From Fimbriimonas sp. (GTDB taxonomy: Bacteria > Armatimonadota > Fimbriimonadia > Fimbriimonadales > Fimbriimonadaceae), in the NCBI GenBank assembly GCA_030447945.1, contig JAUJNV010000068.1, forward strand, positions 1-13,715: a stretch of DNA of 13,715 bases, in the 5' to 3' direction. This document shows, one piece after another, positions 1-6,327 of the stretch. Both the position numbers and the translations under genes were made by a program. Position 1 is the first letter of the stretch; every line of letters starts with the position of its first letter. A model generated the notes under the pieces. The model did no database searches. It was not told the origin of the DNA and saw nothing but the letters and a program-made list of their open reading frames with translations.

Positions 1-660
1 CAGGCTTCCCTGCACCTGCGCGAGGTAGGCCTCCAGGCGGTTGCGCAGCCACACGAGCTCGTAGCCTCGGAACGGCCCGGTGGGTCCGCCGAGCCCGTTC
101 TTCCCCTCGATCTGCACGCGGGTGTACCGCTGCCAGCCGGGCACGCCCACGGGGCGGCGGTAGAGCGGAAAGCGGTAAGTCGAGGTTCGCCGCAAACTGG
201 CTTCGTAGACCGGCTCGAAGTAGCCGGTGCAGAGCAAACGCCCCGTTCGCTTCGGCCTCCCGGGGACGAACTCCTTGCGCACTTTCGCCTCGAAGACGGC
301 CTTTGAGGGCGCGGCCTTCAAGAGAGCGCGAAACCGGAGCAGGCTCCTCCGCACCCGGTCGAGCGTGACCCCCGTGCGGGGCGAGCGGCGGGCGTAGGCG
401 GCTCGGGCGCGCGGCGTGGCCAGGTACCGGAGGCTGGCGTCGATGGACCCGATCAGAGCCTTCTTATCGCCCTCCGGCCCCCAGAGCCGCTCGTCCACCC
501 CGTCCTTCAGGATGTCCGCCGTCGACCGGGCCTGGGGGACATGAGGCGCGACCACCGCCGGCGTCACCGGCACCGCCTGCACCGCCTGCTCCCCATAAGG
601 GCGGCAGGCGAGGATCAGGACGGGGATGAGCAGGAGGATGAGTCGTCGGAAGGAGCGCAT
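1..660 (-). CDS. mltA: MltA-type lytic murein transglycosylase, lipoprotein, 3' end cut by window edge
   Basis: An unbroken frame of 220 codons runs from ATG at 660 to the window edge, so the catalytic C-terminal half lies outside. The start is MRSFRRLILLLIPVLILAC, a lipoprotein signal peptide with Cys19 as the lipidated residue. Residues about 141-157 read LCTGYFEPVYEAS, then FPLYRRP, and the frame ends in ELVWLRNRLEAYLAQVQGS. These match the conserved MltA domain signatures (TGYYxP, PLYxRP, and the LxWxxDPxxAFxLQIQGS block). The family cleaves the MurNAc-GlcNAc bond of peptidoglycan, forming 1,6-anhydro-MurNAc, from the periplasmic side of the outer membrane. The MltA Asp (in DPxDAF) appears as Arg/Leu here, which is unusual but not at the known catalytic Asp further C-terminal. 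A G-rich ribosome site lies just before ATG. Family call is firm; activity cannot be judged from half a protein. Confidence 0.85.
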   Translation of the reverse strand, partial: MRSFRRLILLLIPVLILACRPYGEQAVQAVPVTPAVVAPHVPQARSTADILKDGVDERLWGPEGDKKALIGSIDASLRYLATPRARAAYARRSPRTGVTLDRVRRSLLRFRALLKAAPSKAVFEAKVRKEFVPGRPKRTGRLLCTGYFEPVYEASLRRTSTYRFPLYRRPVGVPGWQRYTRVQIEGKNGLGGPTGPFRGYELVWLRNRLEAYLAQVQGSL

Positions 661-672
661 CGTTCCCCCCGA

Positions 673-678
673 AGCCTA
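673..678 (-). promoter_or_regulatory. Candidate -10 box TAGGCT of the mltA gene
   Basis: Read on the minus strand, TAGGCT lies 12 nt before the ATG at 660 and is followed by a G-run that can serve as ribosome site. The same GTAGGCT/GTAGCCT word precedes the exported-protein genes at 8401 and 9816. No convincing -35 box is visible at 17 nt. Confidence 0.45.
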
Positions 679-728
679 CCTTCGCCCGACGGAATGGGGC
701 CGTGTGGACAACGTTAGAACCCCAGGCC

Positions 729-795
729 GATTGTAGATTTAAGATTGGGATACTTCCAGATTCTGATGTCTTCCCCAAATCTAAAATCTACAATC
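729..795. repeat. AT-rich word-repeat inverted repeat (element E1)
   Basis: Arms at 729-749 and 774-795 are reverse complements with one or two mismatches and one gap (GATTGTAGATTTAAGATTGG against CCAAATCTAAAATCTACAATC). The arms are built from near-repeated words (AAATCT, AATCTA). The element fills the gap between the stop of the DUF2231 gene and the promoter of mltA and is strikingly AT-rich in GC-rich DNA. A terminator role is possible, but there is no T-run after the stem on the minus strand. Confidence 0.75.
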
Positions 796-800
796 TCCCC

Positions 801-1352
801 CTACACGTCTCCGACGCCCGCGCCCTGATCGTAGACCATGCTGCCGCCGAGGAAGGCGCCGGCGACGAGCAGGCCGTAGCCCAGGAGGGCGAGGAAACGG
901 CCACGCTTGCGCCGCTTTTTGCGCCGCTCCAGCAGCGAGAGGCTGAAGAGGGCGATGCCCGTCACGTTGAGCCCGGCGTGAATGAGCCCGGTGCGCTTGA
1001 TGCCCTGGTCGCGCATCATGTGCCAGTCCGTCCATCCCGTGCTCGCCGCCACAAGGCCCGAGCCGATGCCGATGGCGATGGCGGTGTCGGCCCCCGCGCT
1101 GAGCTTCTCCGTGCCGCGGACGGCGTCGATGGTATCGAGTGCGACGGCGGCGGACAGCGAGCCGATGGGGATATCCGTGATGGCCGGGTGGAGCGGGTGC
1201 CCCAGCCAGTCGCCGTGCATGATTTCCTTGGCCTTGTCACCGGCGGGGCCGAGCGCGCCGTAAACCCGCTCCACCCCTTTCTGAAGGGTTTGGGCGGCGG
1301 GATCCAGCCACTGCTGCTTCTCGATGGTCTTCGGGATCGCTTTCGGGTTCAT
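801..1352 (-). CDS. DUF2231 family membrane protein
   Basis: 183 residues from ATG at 1352, chosen because AGGA lies 7 nt before it and the family motif begins about 45 residues later. The longer open frame upstream to 1499 is low-complexity and overlaps hairpins. The motif HGDWLGHPLHPAITDIPIG (residues 46-64) is the hallmark of DUF2231. Four hydrophobic segments follow at about 56-76, 89-108, 123-141 and 153-174, with a basic loop RRKKRRKRGR at 143-152. His46, His52, His55, His111 and His125 are potential metal or haem ligands, but no function is established for the family. It is transcribed divergently from the UbiA gene and points toward mltA. Family call is confident; role unknown. Confidence 0.85.
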   Translation of the reverse strand: MNPKAIPKTIEKQQWLDPAAQTLQKGVERVYGALGPAGDKAKEIMHGDWLGHPLHPAITDIPIGSLSAAVALDTIDAVRGTEKLSAGADTAIAIGIGSGLVAASTGWTDWHMMRDQGIKRTGLIHAGLNVTGIALFSLSLLERRKKRRKRGRFLALLGYGLLVAGAFLGGSMVYDQGAGVGDV

Positions 1353-1373
1353 GAGGATTCCTGAGGGCGGCTG

Positions 1374-1432
1374 CCCCGCAAGGGGTGACTCGCCCAAGCC
1401 CGCCGGGTGTTCCTCGCTCCCCTTTCGGGAGC
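1374..1432. other. Two short GC hairpins in the leader of the DUF2231 gene
   Basis: CCCC-GCAA-GGGG at 1374-1385 and GCTCCC-CTTTC-GGGAGC at 1416-1432 lie in the region that would form the 5' leader of the DUF2231 transcript. Both stems are perfect. They may be simply structural; no known riboswitch or leader motif is recognised. Confidence 0.35.
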
Positions 1433-1460
1433 GCCCTCCGGCTCCGCCGGGAACTCGTTG

Positions 1461-1540
1461 AAGGTTAAGGGTTGAGGGAGAAGGCTCCGGCCTGGACACT
1501 CACTTCTCAACCTGCAACCTGCAACCTGAAACCTTTAACC
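1461..1540. repeat. Word-repeat inverted repeat in a divergent promoter gap (element E2)
   Basis: The left arm 1461-1484 carries GGTTAAGGGTTGAGGGAGAAGG. The right arm 1503-1540 repeats the word AACCTG three times (CAACCTGCAACCTGAAACC) and ends in TTAACC. The outer GGTTAA pairs with TTAACC and the inner GGGTTGAGGGAGAAG with CTTCTCAACCT. It sits between the divergent DUF2231 and UbiA genes, about 37 nt before the UbiA start. Confidence 0.6.
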
Positions 1541-1567
1541 CGGCGCGACGCACTCCCAAAGGCGTCC

Positions 1568-1573
1568 TTTAAT
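1568..1573 (+). promoter_or_regulatory. Candidate -10 box TTTAAT next to the UbiA start
   Basis: TTTAAT ends 4 nt before ATG 1578 and no usable ribosome site is present (AGGA abuts the ATG). This geometry suggests a leaderless transcript. It is a weak call because the spacing is short and the only support is composition. Confidence 0.3.
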
Positions 1574-1577
1574 AGGA

Positions 1578-2459
1578 ATGCGCGGCGTTGCCGAGGGTTG
1601 GGCTCCGTATTGGAAGCACCTGAGGGTGCCGTTCCAGCTATCCCTCGCGCCGCTCTTCCTCTGGGGTTACTTCCTCGCGCACCCGGCCTCTCACGAGAAG
1701 CTCCTGCCGGCCTTTCTGGCGTTCCACCTCTTCCTGTACACGGGCATCACGGCGTTCAACTCGGCCTACGACCGCGACGAGGGGCCGGTCGGCGGCATGC
1801 TCCGGCCCCCGGCGGTGCCTCCGGGCCTGCTCCGACTCTCTTTGGCCGTTCAGGCGCTCGGGACCGTGCCGGCGGCGTTCGTGGGGCCGCTCTTCCTGGC
1901 GATCTACCTCGTGATCGTCGCGATGGGCGCCGCCTATTCGCACCCCCGCGTGCGCTGGAAGGCGCGGCCCCTCGCAAGCGCCGCGACGGTCTTCGTCGGC
2001 CAGGGCATCCTGGGCGCGCTCGCCGGCTGGGTCGCCGCCCGAGGCGGATGGAACTCCCCGACGCTCGTCGTGCTGGGAGCGCTGGCGGCGGCACTAACGA
2101 CGCTCGGGCTCTACCCGCTGACCCAGGTCTATCAGATCGAGGAGGACCGGCGGCGGGGGGATCGAACGCTCGCGGTGGCGCTGGGGCCCGCCCGGGCGCT
2201 TCGGTTCGGGTTCGCCTGCCTGGCCTGCGCGGGCGTAGCCGCCGTGGCCGTGATGGCCATCTGGTACGAGCCGCTCGACGTGGGGCTCGTGGCAAGCGCG
2301 TACGGCTTCGTTCTCTGGGAGGTATGGCGCTTCGCGGAAGACACCGAGAGAGGCCGTCACACCGAGGTCACCGCCTTCCGCACCGCGATGCGCCTGAACT
2401 TCCTAACCTCGGCGGGTTTCGTCGTCTTCATCGCGCTGCGGCTTATCGTTGGTGGGTAG
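1578..2459 (+). CDS. UbiA family prenyltransferase
   Basis: 293 residues, intact, highly hydrophobic with seven to nine membrane helices. The first Asp-rich motif is N61SAYD65RD67EGP and the second is YQIEED190RRRGD195R. These are the two Mg2+-prenyl-diphosphate binding sites of the UbiA superfamily. Family members transfer a polyprenyl chain to an aromatic ring, a quinone head group, (bacterio)chlorophyllide or a glycerol lipid. Which of these applies cannot be read from the sequence. Downstream genes (methyltransferase, FAD enzyme, cyclase, ketosynthase) suggest the acceptor is a ring made by this locus. The last codons and stop (L-I-V-G-G-stop) lie inside the left arm of the word-repeat element E3, so the element has supplied or overlaps the C-terminus. 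Family call is firm; substrate unknown. Confidence 0.88.
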   Translation: MRGVAEGWAPYWKHLRVPFQLSLAPLFLWGYFLAHPASHEKLLPAFLAFHLFLYTGITAFNSAYDRDEGPVGGMLRPPAVPPGLLRLSLAVQALGTVPAAFVGPLFLAIYLVIVAMGAAYSHPRVRWKARPLASAATVFVGQGILGALAGWVAARGGWNSPTLVVLGALAAALTTLGLYPLTQVYQIEEDRRRGDRTLAVALGPARALRFGFACLACAGVAAVAVMAIWYEPLDVGLVASAYGFVLWEVWRFAEDTERGRHTEVTAFRTAMRLNFLTSAGFVVFIALRLIVGG

Positions 2460-2594
2460 TGGGTGGTGGATCGTTGGTGGTTTGGGGTTGGCCGCGAGGC
2501 GGGGGAAGGATAGCTACCCATGTCGGCAAGGGTTATGCTCTGTTCCACGACCAACGACCAACGATCAACCACCCACCACTCACCAACGCCCAAC
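2448..2594. repeat. Large word-repeat inverted repeat between UbiA and methyltransferase genes (element E3)
   Basis: Left arm 2448-2491 and right arm 2545-2587 are reverse complements with about 30 of the first 34 positions matching (for example GTTGGTGGG, GATCGTTGGT against ACCAACGATC, CCACCAC). The loop is 53 nt. The right arm runs on into CCAACGCCCAAC (2583-2594), the 12-mer shared with elements in four other places. The left arm overlaps the UbiA stop codon. The gap of 150 nt between two genes of one apparent operon is wholly this element. Confidence 0.85.
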
Positions 2595-2609
2595 AAAGCG
2601 TAGGACTCT

Positions 2610-3329
2610 ATGGTCCACGGACGCCGCGCGGGCTGGTTTTCGCCCCGGCGGGCGCGCCGAGTGGAGCTGATCGACTCCTTCGAGCACTCCGAGGCGGAAC
2701 CGGGCGAGCTTTCGGGACATTCGGCGGATCAACCGCCTTTTCGGCGGGACTGCCCGTCGTGCTGCGCCGCATGCGCGACCTTGGGAACCGGCCCTGAGCG
2801 CATCAGCGTGCTTGACGTCGGCACCGGATCGGCGGATATCCCCGCCGCGCTCCTGCGCTGGGCGAAGCGGCGGGGTCGAGATGTCCGCGGTAGGGCTCGA
2901 CGCAAATCCGAAGGTGCTCCGGTACGCGCAAGAGGAGGCCCTCGCGAGTCTTCGCCTCCGGCTCGTGAAGGGCGCGCCACCGCTCTGCCCTTCGCGGCGA
3001 GCAGCTTCGACTGCGTCCTGTCCTCCCTGACGTTCCACCACTTCGACGAGGCCACGGCCGCGAGCGCCTTCGCAGAGATGCACCGCGTCGCGCGGCGGGG
3101 CGTGATCGTCAACGACCTCCGGCGCGGCTACCTCCCGGCCGCGCTGATCTGGCTCGTGACGCGGCTGGCCCTCCGCGCACCCCCTGACCCGCCACGACGC
3201 CCCGCTGAGCGTCATGCGCGCGCTGACCATCCCCGAGTACCGCGAGAGCTCGCCCGGCGCGCGGGGCTGCCCGAAGCCACGGTCCACAAGCACCCCTTCT
3301 GGCGCGCGGCGCTCGTGGTGAGGAAGTGA
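2610..3329 (+). CDS. Class I SAM-dependent (UbiE-like) methyltransferase, several frameshifts
   Basis: The frame is open from ATG 2610 to TGA 3327-3329, but the conserved protein hops between frames. In order: VELIDSFEHSEAE; then RDIRRINRLFGGTA at about 2713; VVLRRMRDLGN at 2756; SAM motif I ISVLDVGTGSADIP at about 2802-2843; AVGLDANPKVLRYAQEEAL (acidic residue at the end of strand 2) at about 2888-2944; LPFAASSFDCVLSSLTFHHF (motif IV region) at about 2988-3045; then LTRHDAPLSVMRALTIPEY at about 3184. About seven frame changes, ending in the starting frame, with motif residues kept. Enzymes of this kind C- or O-methylate aromatic or polyketide intermediates. The stop overlaps the next start (GTGA at 3326-3329), which indicates coupling. 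I read the shifts as sequence errors; a decayed gene is the alternative. Confidence 0.75.
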   Translation: MVHGRRAGWFSPRRARRVELIDSFEHSEAEPGELSGHSADQPPFRRDCPSCCAACATLGTGPERISVLDVGTGSADIPAALLRWAKRRGRDVRGRARRKSEGAPVRARGGPRESSPPAREGRATALPFAASSFDCVLSSLTFHHFDEATAASAFAEMHRVARRGVIVNDLRRGYLPAALIWLVTRLALRAPPDPPRRPAERHARADHPRVPRELARRAGLPEATVHKHPFWRAALVVRK

Positions 3330-4512
3330 GGCCGGTGGACGTCGCCGTGGTCGGGGGCGGACCGGCCGGGGCGGCGGCGGGCGATTCTGCTGGCGCGGAG
3401 GCACGAGGTCGCGCTGAACGACCGGGCCACCTTCCCCGCGACAAGCCGTGCGGCGAAGTTCTTGACAACCCCGGCGGCGTGCGAGCTGCTCACGTCCGAG
3501 CTGGGGATAGGCCGGAAGGAGCTGGGCGGGGCGGACGTCTCGGCCGTGCGGCTGGACACGGGGAGGGGGAGCCGCTGGTCATTCCCATGCTCGGCCCGGA
3601 CGGCGAGCGGCTCGCCGGCCTCACCGTGCGCCGCACCCGGTTGGACGCGACGCTCCTGCGCCATGCGGCGGCGGCGGGCGTGAAGGTGCACGAGGGGCCT
3701 CAACGTGCGGCGGGTTCTGGACGAAGGGGGCGTCGCGGGCGATGTGGACGGGGAGCCGTTCGAGTGCCGCGCCCGGCTCGTCGTGGCGTGCGACGGCACC
3801 CACTCGGTGGTTGCGCGCGCTGGGCCTCGTGCGGCCGGTGACGCGGCTTCAGCGGGTGGGGGTCGTGGCGCACTTCGCGGCGCCGCGCTCCGCGTCGAGG
3901 AGCGGGCGGTCTGGATGGCCGCCGCGCGGCGCGGAGCGGGCGGGCGTCGCGGGGTTCTGCGACCAGGGGCGAAGCCATCTAAGCTGCGTGCTCCAGGCGG
4001 ATCGCGGGAGCGGTCGCCGGGCGGCCGGGGTTCGTCTGGGAGCAGATCGGCCACTTCCCCGAGGCGGCCCACGCGCCTCGAAGGGGCGCGCATCGAGGGC
4101 GAGGTGCGACGTGCCGTGCTTCGGGCACCGGCTCTGCGCGCCCCTTCGCGCCGGGAGTCCTTGTTTGCTGGGACGCTGCGCGGTTCGTCGATCCGTTTAC
4201 GGGCGAGGGCATCCACCACGCGCTTCTGGGCGCGCCCGTATCAAGCCACGCCGCGTGCCCTCGCGGAGGGCGACGTCTCCGCGAGGGCGCGCGCCTTACG
4301 AGGAGGATCGGCGAGAGCTGGCGCGGCCGCATGTGCGCTCTGCGATCTGGTGCAGGCGGTCGTCGCGCGTCCCGGTCTCGTGGGGCGGCTCGGCCGCAAC
4401 CTCCGGCGGCGACCGGGAGGCCGCGCGCTGCCTGATCGGGGCGCTCGTGGACGTCCTCCCGCCGCAGGCGATCCTGACCCCGCGCTTCCTACGGAGCGTT
4501 CTCCTGCCCTGA
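3326..4512 (+). CDS. FAD-dependent oxidoreductase (geranylgeranyl-reductase / monooxygenase type), heavily frameshifted
   Basis: No single frame covers the protein, but fragments in all three frames join into one flavoprotein. The start is VDVAVVGGGPAGAAAA (dinucleotide fold GxGxxG, about 3335-3380). RDKPCGE follows at about 3437-3452, then RRTRLDATLLRHAAAAGV (3631-3680), VACDGTHSVVARALGL (the DG motif, about 3784-3830), GVAGFCDQGRSHL (about 3945-3982), and DAARFVDPFTGEGIHHALLG (third FAD motif, about 4170-4230). It ends in LPPQAILTPRFLRSVLLP before TGA 4510-4512. Relatives reduce prenyl chains or hydroxylate aromatic rings using FAD and NAD(P)H; the sequence cannot separate these. Roughly a dozen indels, mostly in G/C runs, are needed to join it, the most in the window. 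It overlaps the methyltransferase stop by 4 nt and ends 6 nt before the cyclase gene. Pseudogene versus sequencing error is unresolved. Confidence 0.72.
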
Positions 4513-4518
4513 AACGCC

Positions 4519-4979
4519 ATGCGAACCTCCAATGCCGTCCTCATCCGGGGCTCCGCCGCGCGCATCTACGAGCTGGCAGCGGAAGTAGAACGATGGCCGC
4601 AGATACTTCCTCATTACCGAAACGTCGAAATCGTAGAGCCAGGGGGAGCGGGAGAGGGTTGTGCGTATGGCGTGCGTTCGCCGGTTCGGACCGATCCGTG
4701 GCCGTGCCGCTGGGTCGCCGTTCAAGAACGGTTTCCGGAGGAGAAGAGGATCGTGTACCGACACCTGAAAGGGCCCGCAAAGGAATGTGGGTGGAGTGGG
4801 CACTCTCGGAGGGCCCGGACGGCGTAAAGACGACCATCGAACACGAACTCACGCGGGACGTGCCGATCGTCGGAAAGGTTTACACTGACCTCCTCGTAGG
4901 CCCGTTGTTCGTTCACGCCATCGCCGGCCAGACGCTCGCCACCATTAAATCCATCGTCGAATCGGAGGGAAAATTATGA
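4519..4979 (+). CDS. SRPBCC-fold polyketide cyclase/aromatase-like protein, one frameshift
   Basis: About 153 residues from ATG 4519 to TGA 4977-4979. The N-terminal part has the typical IYELAAEVERWPQILPHYR signature, then VEIVEPGG, followed by RWVAVQERFPEEKRIVYRHL and MWVEWALSEG. The C-terminal helix is FVHAIAGQTLATIKSIVESE. This is the helix-grip fold of START/Bet v 1-like proteins, and the WP.ilPHyr block is typical of aromatase/cyclases that fold and aromatise poly-ketone chains. One G appears to be missing near 4786-4788 (KGMW read as KECG). The stop overlaps the ketosynthase start in ATGA, implying translational coupling. Other SRPBCC proteins bind lipids or hydrophobic ligands without catalysis, so the cyclase role rests on context. 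Confidence 0.78.
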
Positions 4980-6217
4980 GCCGCCGCGTCGTCATCACGG
5001 GAATTGGGGCGGTCACGCCCATCGGCACCGGCGTAGAGGGCTCTGGGAAGGGGTGCGCCGGGAAGAGTCGGCCATCGGGCGCATCACCCGGTTCGACACC
5101 ACGGGCCTGAACTGCGAGATCGCGGGCGAGATCGCCGACTTCGCGCCCCGAAGAGCGGATCGATCCCAAGCGGCTGAAGCGGCTCGACCGCTACGCCCGC
5201 ATCGCCCTCGTGACGGGGCTCCAAGCCTTGGAGGACGCCGGGATGAAGCCGAGCGACCTCGACCCAGAGCGTTCGGGCGTCACCGTCGGCTCCGCCCTCG
5301 GCGGCGTCGCCTGCGCGGAGACCGAGAGCGCGAAGTTCTACCTCGACGGCGGCCTGCGGGCGGTCAGCCCTTCCCTCGCCCTCTCCGTCTTCGCCGGGGC
5401 GGCGGGGTGCAACCTCGCCATCGAACTCGGGTTCTCCGGCTATAACACCGCGAACTGCGATAGCTGCGCCTCCGGGCCCATCGCGCTGGGCAACGCGCTG
5501 AACGCGATCCGCCGGGGCGACGCGGACGTGATGCTCTCCGGCGCGGCGGAGGCGCCCCTCTATCCGATCACCTTCGGCGCGTTCGTCCTCATCCGGGCGA
5601 TGTCCCAGCGCAACGACGACCCCACGCACGCCTGCCGCCCGTTCGACAAGGACCGCGACGGGTTCGTGATGAGCGAAGGCGCCGCCATGCTGGTCCTGGA
5701 GGAGCGCGAGCACGCACTGCGCCGGGGGGCGCGTATCTACGCCGAGCTCGCGGGCTTCGGCCTGAGCAACGACGCCCACCACATGGCCGCCCCCCGTCCC
5801 GACGGCTCGCAGGCCGCCCAAGCCATGCGCCGCGCGCTCACCAACGCCGGGGCCGTGCCTCGGGACGTGTCGTACGTGAACGCGCACGGCAGCTCGACCC
5901 CGCTCAACGACTCGACGGAAACGCTCGCGATCAAGCAGGTGCTGGGCGAGCGCGCCTACGAGGTTCCGGTGAGCGGCACGAAGGGGATGCACGGCCACGC
6001 ACTTGGCGCGACCGGAGCCTTCGAAGCCGCGATCTCCGCCCTCGCCATTCAAAGGAGCTGGGTGCCGCCCACGGTGAACCTCGAGCAACCCGCCGAAGGC
6101 CTCGACCTCGACTACGTGCCCAACCACGGCCGCCCGCAGGAGCTGGACTGCGTCCTCTCCAACTCCTTCGGCTTCGGCGGCATCAACGCGGCGATCGTTC
6201 TGCGGCGGCATGAGTAG
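4976..6217 (+). CDS. FabF-like beta-ketoacyl-ACP synthase, two compensating frameshifts near the N-terminus
   Basis: Starts at ATG 4976 (GGAGG nine nt before; overlaps the cyclase stop) with RRVVITGIGAVTPIG, the classic KAS N-terminus. One G is missing near 5038-5041 and one C is extra near 5145-5148; beyond that the frame is clean. With the correction the protein is 413 residues. The nucleophile is Cys164 (CDSCASG, codon 5465-5467), and the two His residues are His304 (NAHGSST) and His341 (HGHALGATG), with Lys in GTKGMHGH and GFGGINA at the C-terminus. Spacing is almost identical to E. coli FabF (163/303/340), so decarboxylative condensation should be intact. The CDSCASG context differs from the usual ACAT/ACSS, which suggests a specialised chain-building enzyme rather than housekeeping FabF. 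No acyl carrier protein gene is visible nearby. Confidence 0.9.
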
Positions 6218-6311
6218 TAGGGGCGTTGGGTGTTGGGGTAGATGCCCCAACACCTGAACACCTGAGCACCTCTCCGCCCCAACGCCCAACGCCTCAACGC
6301 CCCAACGCCCT
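6218..6311. repeat. Word-repeat inverted repeat after the ketosynthase gene (element E4)
   Basis: A perfect inner stem GGTGTTGGGG (6229-6238) and CCCCAACACC (6245-6254) with a 6-nt loop is nested in outer GGGGCGTTGGG (6220-6230), which can pair with several copies of CCCAACGCCC downstream. The right side repeats the words CAACGCC/CAACACC/GAACACC many times and contains CCAACGCCCAAC at 6279-6290. It begins one base after the ketosynthase stop and ends just before the permease promoter, so it could act as a terminator or mRNA end protector between the two units. Confidence 0.85.
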
Positions 6312-6315
6312 CCGC

Positions 6316-6321
6316 CATAAT
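6316..6321 (+). promoter_or_regulatory. Candidate -10 box CATAAT of the permease gene (leaderless geometry)
   Basis: CATAAT is followed by exactly six C residues and then ATG 6328. No ribosome-binding sequence is present. A transcript starting about 6-7 nt after the -10 box would begin at the ATG itself, so translation is probably leaderless. It differs from TATAAT by one base. Confidence 0.5.
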
Positions 6322-6327
6322 CCCCCC

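Noticed and set aside
729..795. Ordinary intrinsic terminator for the DUF2231 gene
   Set aside because: AT-rich stem with a 24-nt loop and no following T-run in the needed direction. It fits the word-repeat class better, though a terminating role is not excluded.
702..1364. 220-residue plus-strand frame opposite the DUF2231 gene
   Set aside because: Asp/Gly/Val-rich antisense shadow that also reads through the AT-rich hairpin; the DUF2231 motif is on the other strand.
1472..2797. 441-residue plus-strand frame overlapping UbiA and the methyltransferase start
   Set aside because: Arg/Gly/Pro-rich out-of-frame reading of UbiA. Only its last part reflects a real peptide, and that belongs to the frameshifted methyltransferase.
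3212..4219. 335-residue minus-strand frame across the methyltransferase and FAD gene
   Set aside because: Low-complexity Arg/Pro/Ser composition. The plus strand shows FAD-binding motifs in order.
3326..4512. Pseudogene call for the FAD oxidoreductase
   Set aside because: Many indels but all FAD motifs survive, the gene ends in its own frame, and neighbours in the same block show the same error type; sequence error is the simpler reading.
5084..6289. 401-residue minus-strand frame across the ketosynthase gene
   Set aside because: Antisense to a ketosynthase with intact catalytic residues; no family motif, typical GC-rich shadow frame.
6218..6311. CRISPR array
   Set aside because: The repeated words are only 6-9 nt, contiguous without spacers, and arranged as inverted arms; no cas gene is present.
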